18,853 nt of DNA, taken from contig CAYHTN010000024.1 of NCBI GenBank assembly GCA_964359565.1, forward strand, positions 1-18,853, read 5' to 3'. Of the stretch, positions 1-6,545 are shown in pieces. This DNA is from JAGOTP01 sp964359565 (GTDB taxonomy: Bacteria > Patescibacteriota > Patescibacteriia > 2-12-FULL-60-25). The notes under the pieces were generated by a model. The model ran no database searches. It was given only the letters and a program-made list of their open reading frames with translations, and was not told where the DNA came from. A program made the position numbers and the translations under genes. Every line of letters begins with the position of its first letter. Position 1 is the stretch's first letter.

Positions 1-341
1 TCTTCTGCGCGCCAGCCTTGGGCATCGGGAGACTCTCCGTAAAAGATGCAGCCAGAAGAGAGCTGAATGAGATAAACGCCTTTTTCTTGGCACGCTTCAG
101 CCAAAAGGAGGGCAGCTGTCGTATTTGCACGAAAGGTCTCCACTTGATGCGTTTCGCACCAATCGATATTAGGAATCCCTTTTTTACCAACGGCATTGAT
201 GACGGCGTCAGGTTTATGCTCATCAAGCGTACGCGAAACCGCGGTCTGATCATCGATACGAACGGTTGAGAGGATCGCATCCGGCCATGATTCCGCGATG
301 CGTTTCCCGAGATAGCCTGCACCAAATACGACAATTTTCAT
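1..341 (-). CDS. RmlD-like dTDP-4-dehydrorhamnose reductase / NAD-dependent epimerase family, 3' part missing
   Basis: The minus strand reads an N-terminal Rossmann fold from an ATG at 341: MKIVVFGAGYLGKRIAESW, then DAVINAVG and NIDWCETHQVETFRANTAA, and SSGCIFYG before the window edge cuts it off. GAGYLG is the NAD(P)-binding glycine motif. The WCExHxVETxRxN and GCIF segments resemble the C-terminal epimerase/reductase half of plant rhamnose synthase (NRS/ER), a relative of RmlD that acts after the 4,6-dehydratase. The gene lies 98 nt downstream of rmlB on the same strand, which fits a role in dTDP-rhamnose or related deoxysugar synthesis. Only about 113 residues are visible, so the catalytic YxxxK is not seen and the exact substrate is open. 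Confidence 0.75.
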   Translation of the reverse strand, partial: MKIVVFGAGYLGKRIAESWPDAILSTVRIDDQTAVSRTLDEHKPDAVINAVGKKGIPNIDWCETHQVETFRANTTAALLLAEACQEKGVYLIQLSSGCIFYGESPDAQGWRAE

Positions 342-380
342 AAAGACAGAAAAAGAAAGCGTTTGTCCAAGTAACTCTCT

Positions 381-409
381 GTTAGACCCGATAAGAAGCC
401 TATTGTCAA
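381..409 (-). promoter_or_regulatory. Candidate sigma70-type promoter for the RmlD-like gene
   Basis: On the minus strand there is a perfect TTGACA (409-404), a 17-nt spacer and TCTAAC (386-381, 4 of 6 matches to TATAAT). The start codon at 341 is 39 nt beyond. This suggests the reductase can be transcribed separately from rmlB. It rests on sequence match only. Confidence 0.4.
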
Positions 410-439
410 GGGTTGAACAGGCCCCGTATTCTTCTAGAG

Positions 440-1510
440 CTACTTCGTATGAGATTCTAACTGTGTCGCTGATCGCGCCAGATTCTGTTGAAAATTATTC
501 ATTTCGGTCTGTTTCTTTTCCCATAATTGCTCGACCCAGCTCGTATTGGCTTGGTACCAGCGAATCGTTTCTTCGAGACCTTGGCGAAATTTCTCTTTGG
601 TATAGACCGGTTCCCAGCCAAGTGCCTTAATTTTGCTAGCATCGATGGCATAGCGTCGATCGTGACCCGGTCGATCCTTGATATAGGTGATGCGATCTTC
701 ACCGAGGCCCATGAGTTCGATGATGAGACGGGTGATCTCGAGGTTGTTTCGTTCGTTATCGACGCCAATATTGTAGACTCCGCCTGGCACGCCTCGTTGT
801 AATAGAAGATCAAGGGCACGGGCATGATCGACCACGTGGATCCAGTCACGGACATTGAGACCGTCTCCATAGACAGGGACGGACTCTCCCTTGAGAAGTT
901 TAAAAACAAAGAAGGGGATGAGCTTCTCAGGGAACTGATACGGACCGTAGTTATTGGAGCAATGGGTCACGATGACCGGAACATTGTGCGTGACATGATA
1001 GGCCCGACACATGAGATCACCGCCTGCTTTTGCGGCGGCGTAAGGCATATTCGGCGCGATCGGCGTGTCTTCGGTAAAACAATCGGTGGTTTCAAGAGAG
1101 AGGGATCCGTAGACTTCATCGGTGGAAACATTCACGAATTTTTCGATGTTATTTGCACGGACGGCATCTAACAGCATTTGTACGCCCAAGGTATTCGTGA
1201 GAATGAAATCTTTGCACCCGCCATGAATGGAGCGATCGACATGTGTTTCGGCGGCAAAATTGATCACGTGGGTGATCTTGTGTTTTTGCATGGTCTGATT
1301 TACTTGCTCAAGATCGACGATATCGCCCTGTACGAAGGTATAGCGTGGGTCTTGATCGATATCTGCCAAATTGGCGAGGTTGCCCGCGTAAGTGAGCTTA
1401 TCGTAATTCACGATGTCGCAGTCCGGATGGGTCTGCAACATGTAACGAATGAAGTTCGAACCAATAAATCCGGCGCCGCCGGCAACAAGAAGATGCATAG
1501 GGTGCGTCAT
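440..1510 (-). CDS. rmlB: dTDP-glucose 4,6-dehydratase RmlB
   Basis: Converts dTDP-glucose to dTDP-4-keto-6-deoxyglucose, the second step of the dTDP-rhamnose pathway, in the cytoplasm. It is an extended short-chain dehydrogenase of 356 residues, the usual length. GGAGFIGS (residues 11-18) binds NAD. STDEVYGS (129-136) carries the Asp-Glu acid/base pair typical of sugar-nucleotide 4,6-dehydratases, and Y157-x3-K161 is the SDR catalytic pair. DRPGHDRRYAID near the C-terminus is also typical of RmlB. The start may be the ATG at 1510 or the one at 1498 (MHLLVAGGAGF); neither has a clear Shine-Dalgarno. It diverges from a glycosyltransferase operon and precedes an RmlD-like gene, so it supplies deoxysugar donor for surface glycan. 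It ends in TAG. Confidence 0.93.
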   Translation of the reverse strand: MTHPMHLLVAGGAGFIGSNFIRYMLQTHPDCDIVNYDKLTYAGNLANLADIDQDPRYTFVQGDIVDLEQVNQTMQKHKITHVINFAAETHVDRSIHGGCKDFILTNTLGVQMLLDAVRANNIEKFVNVSTDEVYGSLSLETTDCFTEDTPIAPNMPYAAAKAGGDLMCRAYHVTHNVPVIVTHCSNNYGPYQFPEKLIPFFVFKLLKGESVPVYGDGLNVRDWIHVVDHARALDLLLQRGVPGGVYNIGVDNERNNLEITRLIIELMGLGEDRITYIKDRPGHDRRYAIDASKIKALGWEPVYTKEKFRQGLEETIRWYQANTSWVEQLWEKKQTEMNNFQQNLARSATQLESHTK

Positions 1511-1529
1511 TGACGTGAAGAACAGTTTG

Positions 1530-1550
1530 TTGATAGCGTAGCGCTATCAT
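1530..1550. promoter_or_regulatory. Palindrome with back-to-back -10-like boxes between divergent rmlB and glycosyltransferase genes
   Basis: TGATAGCG (1531-1538), a 3-nt spacer and CGCTATCA (1542-1549) form a perfect 8-bp inverted repeat in the 114-nt divergent intergenic region. The symmetry places TATCAT on plus (1545-1550) and TATCAA on minus (1535-1530), both resembling -10 boxes and pointing outward. It could be an operator for one regulator of both units, or a bidirectional promoter. No convincing -35 element was seen for either direction. Confidence 0.35.
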
Positions 1551-1624
1551 TTCCCTGACCTTAGCAAAGAAGATTCTCCTCCGCAACGCCAAATAGTCGA
1601 GTTTGTTCTTAAGGTCATTCTCAC

Positions 1625-2569
1625 ATGTCTTCTCTGCTTTCTTGTCGCCATCCTCATGACGGCCGGTCTCCGGTTGATCTTGGCATCGTCATCGTCAGTT
1701 ATAATGTCAAAGAGCTGTTACGAGATAACCTTCGTTCTATTTTTGCAAGCGAAGGCACAGGAACGATCGAAGTGGCGGTGGTGGATAACGCGTCTCGCGA
1801 TGAGTCTGCCGAGATGGTTGCGACCGAATTTCCTCAGGTATTGCTCCTCACGAATACGCACAACGCTGGTTTTGCCAGTGCGGTAAATCAGGGGATTGCG
1901 GCGACCCATGCACGTCATATTCTTCTTTTCAATCCAGACATGCGTGTTGACCCTGAAAGCTTATCGCGAACGATCGCGTATGCGGATCGGGTCCAAGAAG
2001 CGAAGGTCGCTGTCATCGGTGCGCAGTTACGAACGCAAACGGGAGAGATTCTCCGTACGATCCGTCGTTTTCCAGATCTTGCGTCTCAGCTTGCGATCAT
2101 TTTTAAAATTCCTCACCTCTTTCCTAAACTTGCAGTTCTTGCACATTATCATGGCGATGATATTGACTATCGCAAAGAGCAGGACGTGGATTCAGTGCGA
2201 GGTTCGTATTTTGTCATTACCGAAGCGGCACGTAAAGCGCTCGGAGTATTAGATTCACATTATTTTATTTGGTTTGAAGAGGTCGACTATTGTAAGCAGG
2301 CGATTTCGAAGGGATGGAAGGTGCGTTATACCCCGGATCTTCAAGCCGTTGATTTTGTAGGCCGAAGCTTCGGTCAGGTGACGCGTCTTTGGGCTCAGAT
2401 CCAATTCACGCGCTCGATGGTGCAATACTTCGAGAAATGGCATTCTCCCTTGCAAGCCTGGATTATTCGTATCGCCCGCCTTTTGGGTATTTCTTTTAAT
2501 TGGTCGGTTGATAAGCTCCGCGCCTTACGAGGGAAGGCGACGGGTTTTCGTCCGACCGCCTCCTCATAA
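1625..2569 (+). CDS. GT2-family glycosyltransferase (rhamnosyltransferase/WbbL-like)
   Basis: A 314-residue GT-A glycosyltransferase that would transfer a sugar from a nucleotide donor to a growing surface glycan at the cytoplasmic membrane face. The domain starts at LGIVIVSYN (residue 19). VDNASRD (53-59) is the nucleotide-binding strand, NAGFASAVNQG follows, and FNPDMRV (102-108) takes the place of the DxD motif, as in WbbL-type enzymes. FEEVDYC (217-223) is the ED motif near the catalytic base. It diverges from rmlB and is first of three GT2 genes (8 nt and 9 nt gaps), so a rhamnose donor is plausible. The first 18 residues precede the fold and the true start could be slightly later. Donor and acceptor cannot be read from sequence. 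Confidence 0.85.
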   Translation: MSSLLSCRHPHDGRSPVDLGIVIVSYNVKELLRDNLRSIFASEGTGTIEVAVVDNASRDESAEMVATEFPQVLLLTNTHNAGFASAVNQGIAATHARHILLFNPDMRVDPESLSRTIAYADRVQEAKVAVIGAQLRTQTGEILRTIRRFPDLASQLAIIFKIPHLFPKLAVLAHYHGDDIDYRKEQDVDSVRGSYFVITEAARKALGVLDSHYFIWFEEVDYCKQAISKGWKVRYTPDLQAVDFVGRSFGQVTRLWAQIQFTRSMVQYFEKWHSPLQAWIIRIARLLGISFNWSVDKLRALRGKATGFRPTASS

Positions 2570-2577
2570 TTTTTCCT

Positions 2578-3600
2578 ATGCGATTCGCCATTCAAACCGC
2601 ATTATATAAAAGTAGCGAAGATCTGCCTCGCTTGATTGTGAGCATGCAAGAGCAGTCGGTCACCGACTGGAAATTCTTCGCCTACGAAAATTCGTGTGAT
2701 CCGGCTGAATATGCACGCGTGGAGAAGCTTTTAAAAGAAAGCGGTATTCCGTACGAGCTTTATACCGGACCCGAGAACACCGGATTCGCGGGTGGACATA
2801 ATGTTTTATTTTCTAAACACGAAGCCGAATTTATTTTGCTCTTAAACGATGATTCGTATCTTGAAGTGGGATATCTTGAGGCCGTCCTGGCTCGATTTGA
2901 GCAAGATGCGAATTGTGCCGCTGTGGCTGGCCCGATCTATCGGTGGACTTCGGTGGGCATCGAAAAACAAGAATTAAAGGATGAAACACGCATTGATACC
3001 TTGGGACTAAAATATCGCAGTTTGGCTGAAGTGAGCGATATCGGTTCGGGTGATACGCGTTTTCAATGGCATGACTGGTTACAGACACCACATCGTCTTT
3101 TCGGGGTTTCTGGGGCGGTGGCGGTCTATCGTCGAGTCGCGGTTCTTCAGGTGTCGATCGATCACACCCTCTTTGACCCTTCCTTTTTTATGTATAAAGA
3201 GGATGTCGATTTAGCGATTCGCTTAGCGCGTTCTGGCTACTCATCTTGGTTTGAGCCGAAGGCGCTCTCGTTCCATCGTCGCGCCATTCAAGGGCAGAAG
3301 AATCTATTCGCCCGATTACGTGATGAACGTCGTCGCCCAGCCCATTTACGGGTGGCGATGTACCGCAACCAATGGGCGGTTTATGCCTATCATTTCTCAG
3401 AGAATCTGGGGATGCGAGATGTGTTACGAGTGGCAAAGGCAGAAATTTTACGCGCAGTTGGGACGTTTTTCATCTCGCCTTGGGTTTTTTGGCAAATTTG
3501 GATCCAGATTCTTCGTCGTGGTCCAAAATGGTTCAATCGTCGCGAAGAGATGCAGCTCGCCGGTCTTCCCTTAATTCGTTTAGAAATTGTGGGATCATAA
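2578..3600 (+). CDS. GT2-family glycosyltransferase
   Basis: A 340-residue family 2 glycosyltransferase. The fold begins directly at the start (MRFAIQTALYKSSEDLPRLI), with NTGFAGGHN (67-75), then LLLNDDSYLE (87-96) holding the metal-binding acidic motif. FMYKEDVDLAIRLARSGY is a strong ED-motif match for the catalytic-base segment. The C-terminal third contains aromatic-rich stretches (FFISPWVFWQIWIQIL) that could dock on the membrane. It starts 8 nt after the previous glycosyltransferase and ends 9 nt before the next, so co-transcription is very likely. No Shine-Dalgarno is present before the ATG. Sugar specificity is unknown. Confidence 0.85.
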   Translation: MRFAIQTALYKSSEDLPRLIVSMQEQSVTDWKFFAYENSCDPAEYARVEKLLKESGIPYELYTGPENTGFAGGHNVLFSKHEAEFILLLNDDSYLEVGYLEAVLARFEQDANCAAVAGPIYRWTSVGIEKQELKDETRIDTLGLKYRSLAEVSDIGSGDTRFQWHDWLQTPHRLFGVSGAVAVYRRVAVLQVSIDHTLFDPSFFMYKEDVDLAIRLARSGYSSWFEPKALSFHRRAIQGQKNLFARLRDERRRPAHLRVAMYRNQWAVYAYHFSENLGMRDVLRVAKAEILRAVGTFFISPWVFWQIWIQILRRGPKWFNRREEMQLAGLPLIRLEIVGS

Positions 3601-3609
3601 TACTCTTTT

Positions 3610-4743
3610 ATGTCTGAACTTCCTCGGATTGGCATCATTTATCTCACCTACCCAACGGCGAAATGGGAGCGGGATATTAGTGGTTGTTTATCCTCACTTG
3701 AAAAGGTGAATTATCCAAAAGATCGGATCGAGCTCATTTGTGTTGAATCAAAACCAAAGTCAAATCTTGGGCCATTGAAGGAGTGGTTTGGGAAGACCTG
3801 GATGCCAAAGTCTGGAAAAGAACTGCCTCGGATCACCTATATTTATAAGGATCAACAACTTGGTTTTGCGGAAAATAATAATATCGGTTTTGAAAAAGCA
3901 AAAGAGCTGGGTTGTGAGTATGTCCATCTTACGAATGAAGATACGTACGTTGATCCCGACTACCTTCTTCGTGCCGTCGAACGTGCGCAGCAAGACTCCT
4001 CCATCGCCTGTGTTCAGTCGCTGATTTTGCTCGGAGATGAACCGACGAAGGTCAACAGCGCCGGAAATTCTTTTCACTATCTCGGTTTCGGTTATTCGAA
4101 CGGGTATCGCTGGACGAAAGATCAAGCCCTTACCTATCTCGAAGAGCAGCGTAAAACCAATCCTGACCTAGAAATTGGGTATGCGTCGGGGGCGGCCGTT
4201 TTGGTTCGTATTTCTGCATTGGAGGGGAGATTGTTGTTTGATGAGAAATTCCATTTGTATCACGAAGATACCGATCTCTCTTTGTTTTTGCGGATGCGCA
4301 AATTTAAGACGGTGATTGAACCGAAGTCGATTCTTTGGCATCACTACGAATTCGGAAAGAATAAATTTAATTATTACTACATGGAGCGCAATCGGTACGT
4401 CTTGATTTGGATGTACTATCGCTGGCAGACACTGGCTTTAATCATGCCGATGCTCTGCATCATGGATCTTGGAATCCTGCTTTTCTCGGTGAAGAATGGC
4501 TGGGTGGATATGAAGTGGCGGTCGTATCGTGATTGGCTTTCGTCTGATTTTCGCGCCTGGGTCTGGAAGCGTCGTCGGACCATCCAAGAAGTTCGCCAAA
4601 TTTCTGACAAAGAGTTTTTACGCTATGCGGTCGCCGATATCTCTTTTCAAGAAGAGTCGGTGAAAAACCCGGTGTTAGATAAGATCGGGAACCCGCTCTT
4701 ACGAGGTTACTGGGCGATCGTTTCCCGACTTATTCAGTGGTAA
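3610..4743 (+). CDS. GT2-family glycosyltransferase with C-terminal membrane segment
   Basis: A 377-residue glycosyltransferase, third of the operon. QLGFAENNNIGFEKA (83-97) and LTNEDTYVDPDYLL (107-120) give the sugar-nucleotide and metal-binding region, with NED replacing DxD. HLYHEDTDLSLFLR is the ED motif. After a Tyr-rich stretch (NYYYMERNRYVL) there is a hydrophobic segment of roughly 25 residues ending in MDLGILLFS, likely a membrane anchor or hairpin, followed by a basic tail. This fits an enzyme acting on a lipid-linked acceptor. The gene stops at 4743 and is followed by a palindromic repeat and a weak terminator hairpin. Acceptor and donor are not predictable here. Confidence 0.83.
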   Translation: MSELPRIGIIYLTYPTAKWERDISGCLSSLEKVNYPKDRIELICVESKPKSNLGPLKEWFGKTWMPKSGKELPRITYIYKDQQLGFAENNNIGFEKAKELGCEYVHLTNEDTYVDPDYLLRAVERAQQDSSIACVQSLILLGDEPTKVNSAGNSFHYLGFGYSNGYRWTKDQALTYLEEQRKTNPDLEIGYASGAAVLVRISALEGRLLFDEKFHLYHEDTDLSLFLRMRKFKTVIEPKSILWHHYEFGKNKFNYYYMERNRYVLIWMYYRWQTLALIMPMLCIMDLGILLFSVKNGWVDMKWRSYRDWLSSDFRAWVWKRRRTIQEVRQISDKEFLRYAVADISFQEESVKNPVLDKIGNPLLRGYWAIVSRLIQW

Positions 4744-4790
4744 AGCCGGTCTTAGGGGAGGCGTCAGGTCTTGGCTGGGTTTTGGTTTTA

Positions 4791-4833
4791 GATCAGACAC
4801 AGATCAGATCTGGTGTCTGATCTGTGTCTGATC
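4791..4833. repeat. Palindromic repeat of the GTGTCTGATC family, copy 1
   Basis: Perfect 18-bp arms (4791-4808 and 4816-4833) flank a 7-nt loop. The decamer GATCAGACAC/GTGTCTGATC occurs three times within it (4791-4800, 4813-4822, 4824-4833). It lies between the end of the glycosyltransferase operon and the rpmE promoter. A related element sits at 7917-7959. Confidence 0.85.
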
Positions 4834-4862
4834 CCCGATTTGCCGGGGCCCTTGTCTTTTTT
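4833..4862 (+). terminator. Weak intrinsic terminator after the glycosyltransferase operon
   Basis: CCCCG (4833-4837) pairs with CGGGG (4844-4848) across a 6-nt loop, followed after eight bases by six Ts (4857-4862). The stem is short and the T-run distant, but it abuts the larger palindrome, which could itself fold in RNA and help termination. The T-run partly overlaps the rpmE -35 region. Confidence 0.4.
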
Positions 4863-4880
4863 CCTGTCCTTTGCTAACCT
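4852..4880 (+). promoter_or_regulatory. rpmE promoter, extended -10, leaderless geometry
   Basis: TTGTCT (4852-4857), a 17-nt spacer ending in TGC, then TAACCT (4875-4880). Only 7 nt separate the -10 from the ATG at 4888, so the predicted transcription start falls at or next to the start codon. There is no room for a Shine-Dalgarno. Confidence 0.6.
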
Positions 4881-4887
4881 TCGCCCC

Positions 4888-5175
4888 ATGAAAACTGCAA
4901 TTCACCCAACCTATCATACGGGTGCAAAGATTCTCTGCGCTTGTGGAAACGAGTTTGTGGCTGGTTCAACCATGCCAGAAATCCACATGGAGTTGTGTTC
5001 CAAGTGTCACCCGTTCTATACCGGTAAGCAGAAGCTGATCGACTCTTCTCGTCGTATTGAGAAGTTTCAAGAGAAGCTCAGCGCCAAATCCGATGTGGCG
5101 ACGGGTAAGAAGGTAAAAACTGCGAAGCGTGCTGCACAAAAGGCTGCCAAGAAGACTGCTGCTCAGGAAGCTTAG
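4888..5175 (+). CDS. rpmE: 50S ribosomal protein L31
   Basis: A ribosomal protein at the 50S central protuberance bridging to 30S. MKTAIHPTYHTGAKILCACG and ELCSKCHPFYTGKQKLID match bacterial L31 closely. C-x-C plus C-x-x-C gives the zinc-binding (C+) form. The 95-residue product is longer than the usual ~70 because of a Lys/Ala-rich tail (KKVKTAKRAAQKAAKK) that probably contacts rRNA. An upstream in-frame ATG at 4813 is rejected because it lies inside the palindrome and ahead of the promoter; homology begins at 4888. It is followed by prfA, a linkage common in bacteria. It ends in TAG. Confidence 0.95.
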   Translation: MKTAIHPTYHTGAKILCACGNEFVAGSTMPEIHMELCSKCHPFYTGKQKLIDSSRRIEKFQEKLSAKSDVATGKKVKTAKRAAQKAAKKTAAQEA

Positions 5176-5212
5176 TGTTTTTAAAACGGCGTTCGTTCTG
5201 CTGATCTTGAGG

Positions 5213-5218
5213 TATACT
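5213..5218 (+). promoter_or_regulatory. Possible -10 box for prfA
   Basis: TATACT lies in the 99-nt gap between rpmE and prfA, 56 nt before the prfA ATG. No good -35 or TG extension was found, so prfA may equally be read through from rpmE. Confidence 0.3.
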
Positions 5219-5274
5219 CAGGACCAACGGATCGACGCTGTTTTGTATAAGATCGATTTTCTCTTCATTTCTTT

Positions 5275-6351
5275 ATGCCTTCTCTGCACGATTCTGCTGA
5301 ACAAGCAGTACGCGATCTTCAAACCGCAGAAGCCAAAATGGCTGACCCGGTTGTTCTTAGCGATTCCAAGCGCTTGAAAGAGGTATCGCAAGCGTATAGC
5401 CATGCGAAAGATCTCGCCGAGGCGGCTTCGACATATCTTGCCCAAGAGCGCGCTATTACTGATGCGAAAGAAGCGGCTCAGTCCGAGGATCCAGACATGA
5501 AGGCAATGGGAGAAGCGGAACTTACGACGCTCACGCAAGATTTTGTAGGTATTACCGAAACGCTTGAACTTCTTCTCGTCCCGCCCGATCCGTACGATGC
5601 GAAAGATGTCATGATCGAAATTCGCGCCGGTGCTGGAGGTGAAGAGGCGGCCCTATTTGCGGGAGATTTATTTCGGATGTACGCCCGCTATGCCGAACGT
5701 CAGAATTGGAAAGCGAGTATTATTTCGGAATCGCGTAATGAATTGGGGGGTTACAAAGAGGTGATTTTTAATATTTCAGGTGCAGGCGTCTACGGTTGGA
5801 TGAAGTATGAATCCGGTGTCCATCGCGTCCAGCGTGTTCCAAGTACCGAAAAACAAGGACGCATTCATACATCAACCGCGACCGTTGCGGTGATGCCGGA
5901 AATCGAGGAGACGGAAGTTCATATCGATTTAAAAGATGTTCGCATTGATACCTTCTGCGCGGGGGGTAAAGGAGGACAATCGGTGAATACCACCTATTCG
6001 GCTGTTCGTCTTACGCACGTTCCTACGGGTATCGTCGTGAACTGTCAGGACGAACGTTCGCAAACACAAAACCGCGAACGTGCCTTTTCAATTTTACGTG
6101 CTCGTATTTGGGATGCAGAGCAGATCAAGAAACGTGCTGCGCTTGAAGCAGATCGTCGTGCCAAGATCGGGACAGGGGATCGTTCGGAGAAAATTCGCAC
6201 CTATAATTTTCCACAGGATCGTATTACCGATCATCGCATCAAGAAAACCTGGCATAACATCCTGTTGATTTTAGATGGGGAGCTCATCCCGGTTTTGAGT
6301 GCTCTTCGAAGCGGAAAACAGGGGAATGACGACGAAGGAGACGAAGAATAA
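5275..6351 (+). CDS. prfA: Peptide chain release factor 1 (RF1)
   Basis: Recognises UAA and UAG in the ribosomal A site and triggers peptidyl-tRNA hydrolysis. At 358 residues it is full length. The N-terminal helical domain 1 is followed by GAGGEEAALFAGDLFRMY (118-135). The codon-recognition tripeptide PST sits in VQRVPSTEKQGR (PxT type, residues 189-191, so RF1 and not RF2, which has SPF). The universal GGQ is in GGKGGQSVNTT (233-235), whose Gln contacts the peptidyl-transferase centre. The acidic tail GNDDEGDEE is unusual but harmless-looking. There is no Shine-Dalgarno (CATTTCTTT before ATG). Its partner methyltransferase prmC, often next door, is absent; instead a GC-rich lipoprotein island follows. 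Confidence 0.97.
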   Translation: MPSLHDSAEQAVRDLQTAEAKMADPVVLSDSKRLKEVSQAYSHAKDLAEAASTYLAQERAITDAKEAAQSEDPDMKAMGEAELTTLTQDFVGITETLELLLVPPDPYDAKDVMIEIRAGAGGEEAALFAGDLFRMYARYAERQNWKASIISESRNELGGYKEVIFNISGAGVYGWMKYESGVHRVQRVPSTEKQGRIHTSTATVAVMPEIEETEVHIDLKDVRIDTFCAGGKGGQSVNTTYSAVRLTHVPTGIVVNCQDERSQTQNRERAFSILRARIWDAEQIKKRAALEADRRAKIGTGDRSEKIRTYNFPQDRITDHRIKKTWHNILLILDGELIPVLSALRSGKQGNDDEGDEE

Positions 6352-6372
6352 GCCAAAAAACGCCTCAGATGG

Positions 6373-6401
6373 TTGACAAAAATCCAAAAAACGGCTACAG
6401 T
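6373..6401 (+). promoter_or_regulatory. Near-consensus sigma70 promoter for the lipoprotein island
   Basis: A perfect TTGACA (6373-6378), a 17-nt spacer and TACAGT (6396-6401). It starts only 21 nt after the prfA stop codon and its -10 overlaps the prfA terminator hairpin. Predicted transcription start is about 6408, giving a ~138-nt leader before the ATG at 6546. It is among the strongest-looking promoters in the window. Confidence 0.65.
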
Positions 6402-6414
6402 TAGCCGTTGTTTT
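6390..6414 (+). terminator. prfA intrinsic terminator overlapping the next promoter's -10
   Basis: AACGGCTA (6390-6397) and TAGCCGTT (6402-6409) form a perfect 8-bp stem with a 4-nt loop, followed by GTTTT (6410-6414). It sits 39 nt after the prfA stop. The loop and stem contain the -10 box of the lipoprotein promoter. Confidence 0.6.
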
Positions 6415-6511
6415 GCGACGACCACCTGCGTGATACGCTGGTGTCGCACCTTCCCGGGCGGAGCTTCGGCTTCGCCTACAACCCGGTTTTTCAGAGCTGG
6501 TCACACAGCTC
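6415..6511 (+). ncRNA. Structured 5' leader RNA of the lipoprotein gene (three hairpins)
   Basis: Three successive hairpins fill the leader. B, 6415-6447: arms GCGAC/GTCGC, ACCA/TGGT and GCGT/ACGC are stacked, with a bulged G and a 3-nt internal bulge. C, 6457-6476: an 8-bp stem with one G-U pair closed by a cUUCGg tetraloop. D, 6494-6511: GAGCTG/CAGCTC with a 6-nt loop. A T-run (6487-6491) follows C, so C plus an outer CCGGG/CCCGG pairing could act as an attenuator. No known riboswitch class was recognised. It could be an mRNA-stabilising leader, an attenuator or a small RNA. Confidence 0.4.
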
Positions 6512-6545
6512 TTCTCGTTCACCTCTCACGAAAGGTCACGGATCC

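Noticed and set aside
403..1513. Plus-strand open frames across rmlB (403-630, 527-802, 824-1171, 1178-1513)
   Set aside because: All lie antisense to a clear rmlB with intact catalytic motifs and show no domain of their own.
4813..4887. Longer rpmE start at 4813 (MSDLCLIPDLPGP...)
   Set aside because: The extension is translated from the palindrome, terminator and promoter; L31 homology begins at MKTAIHP (4888).
6408..6545. Longer lipoprotein start at 6408
   Set aside because: It would bury the lipoprotein signal 46 residues inside the protein; the signal peptide and lipobox start at 6546.
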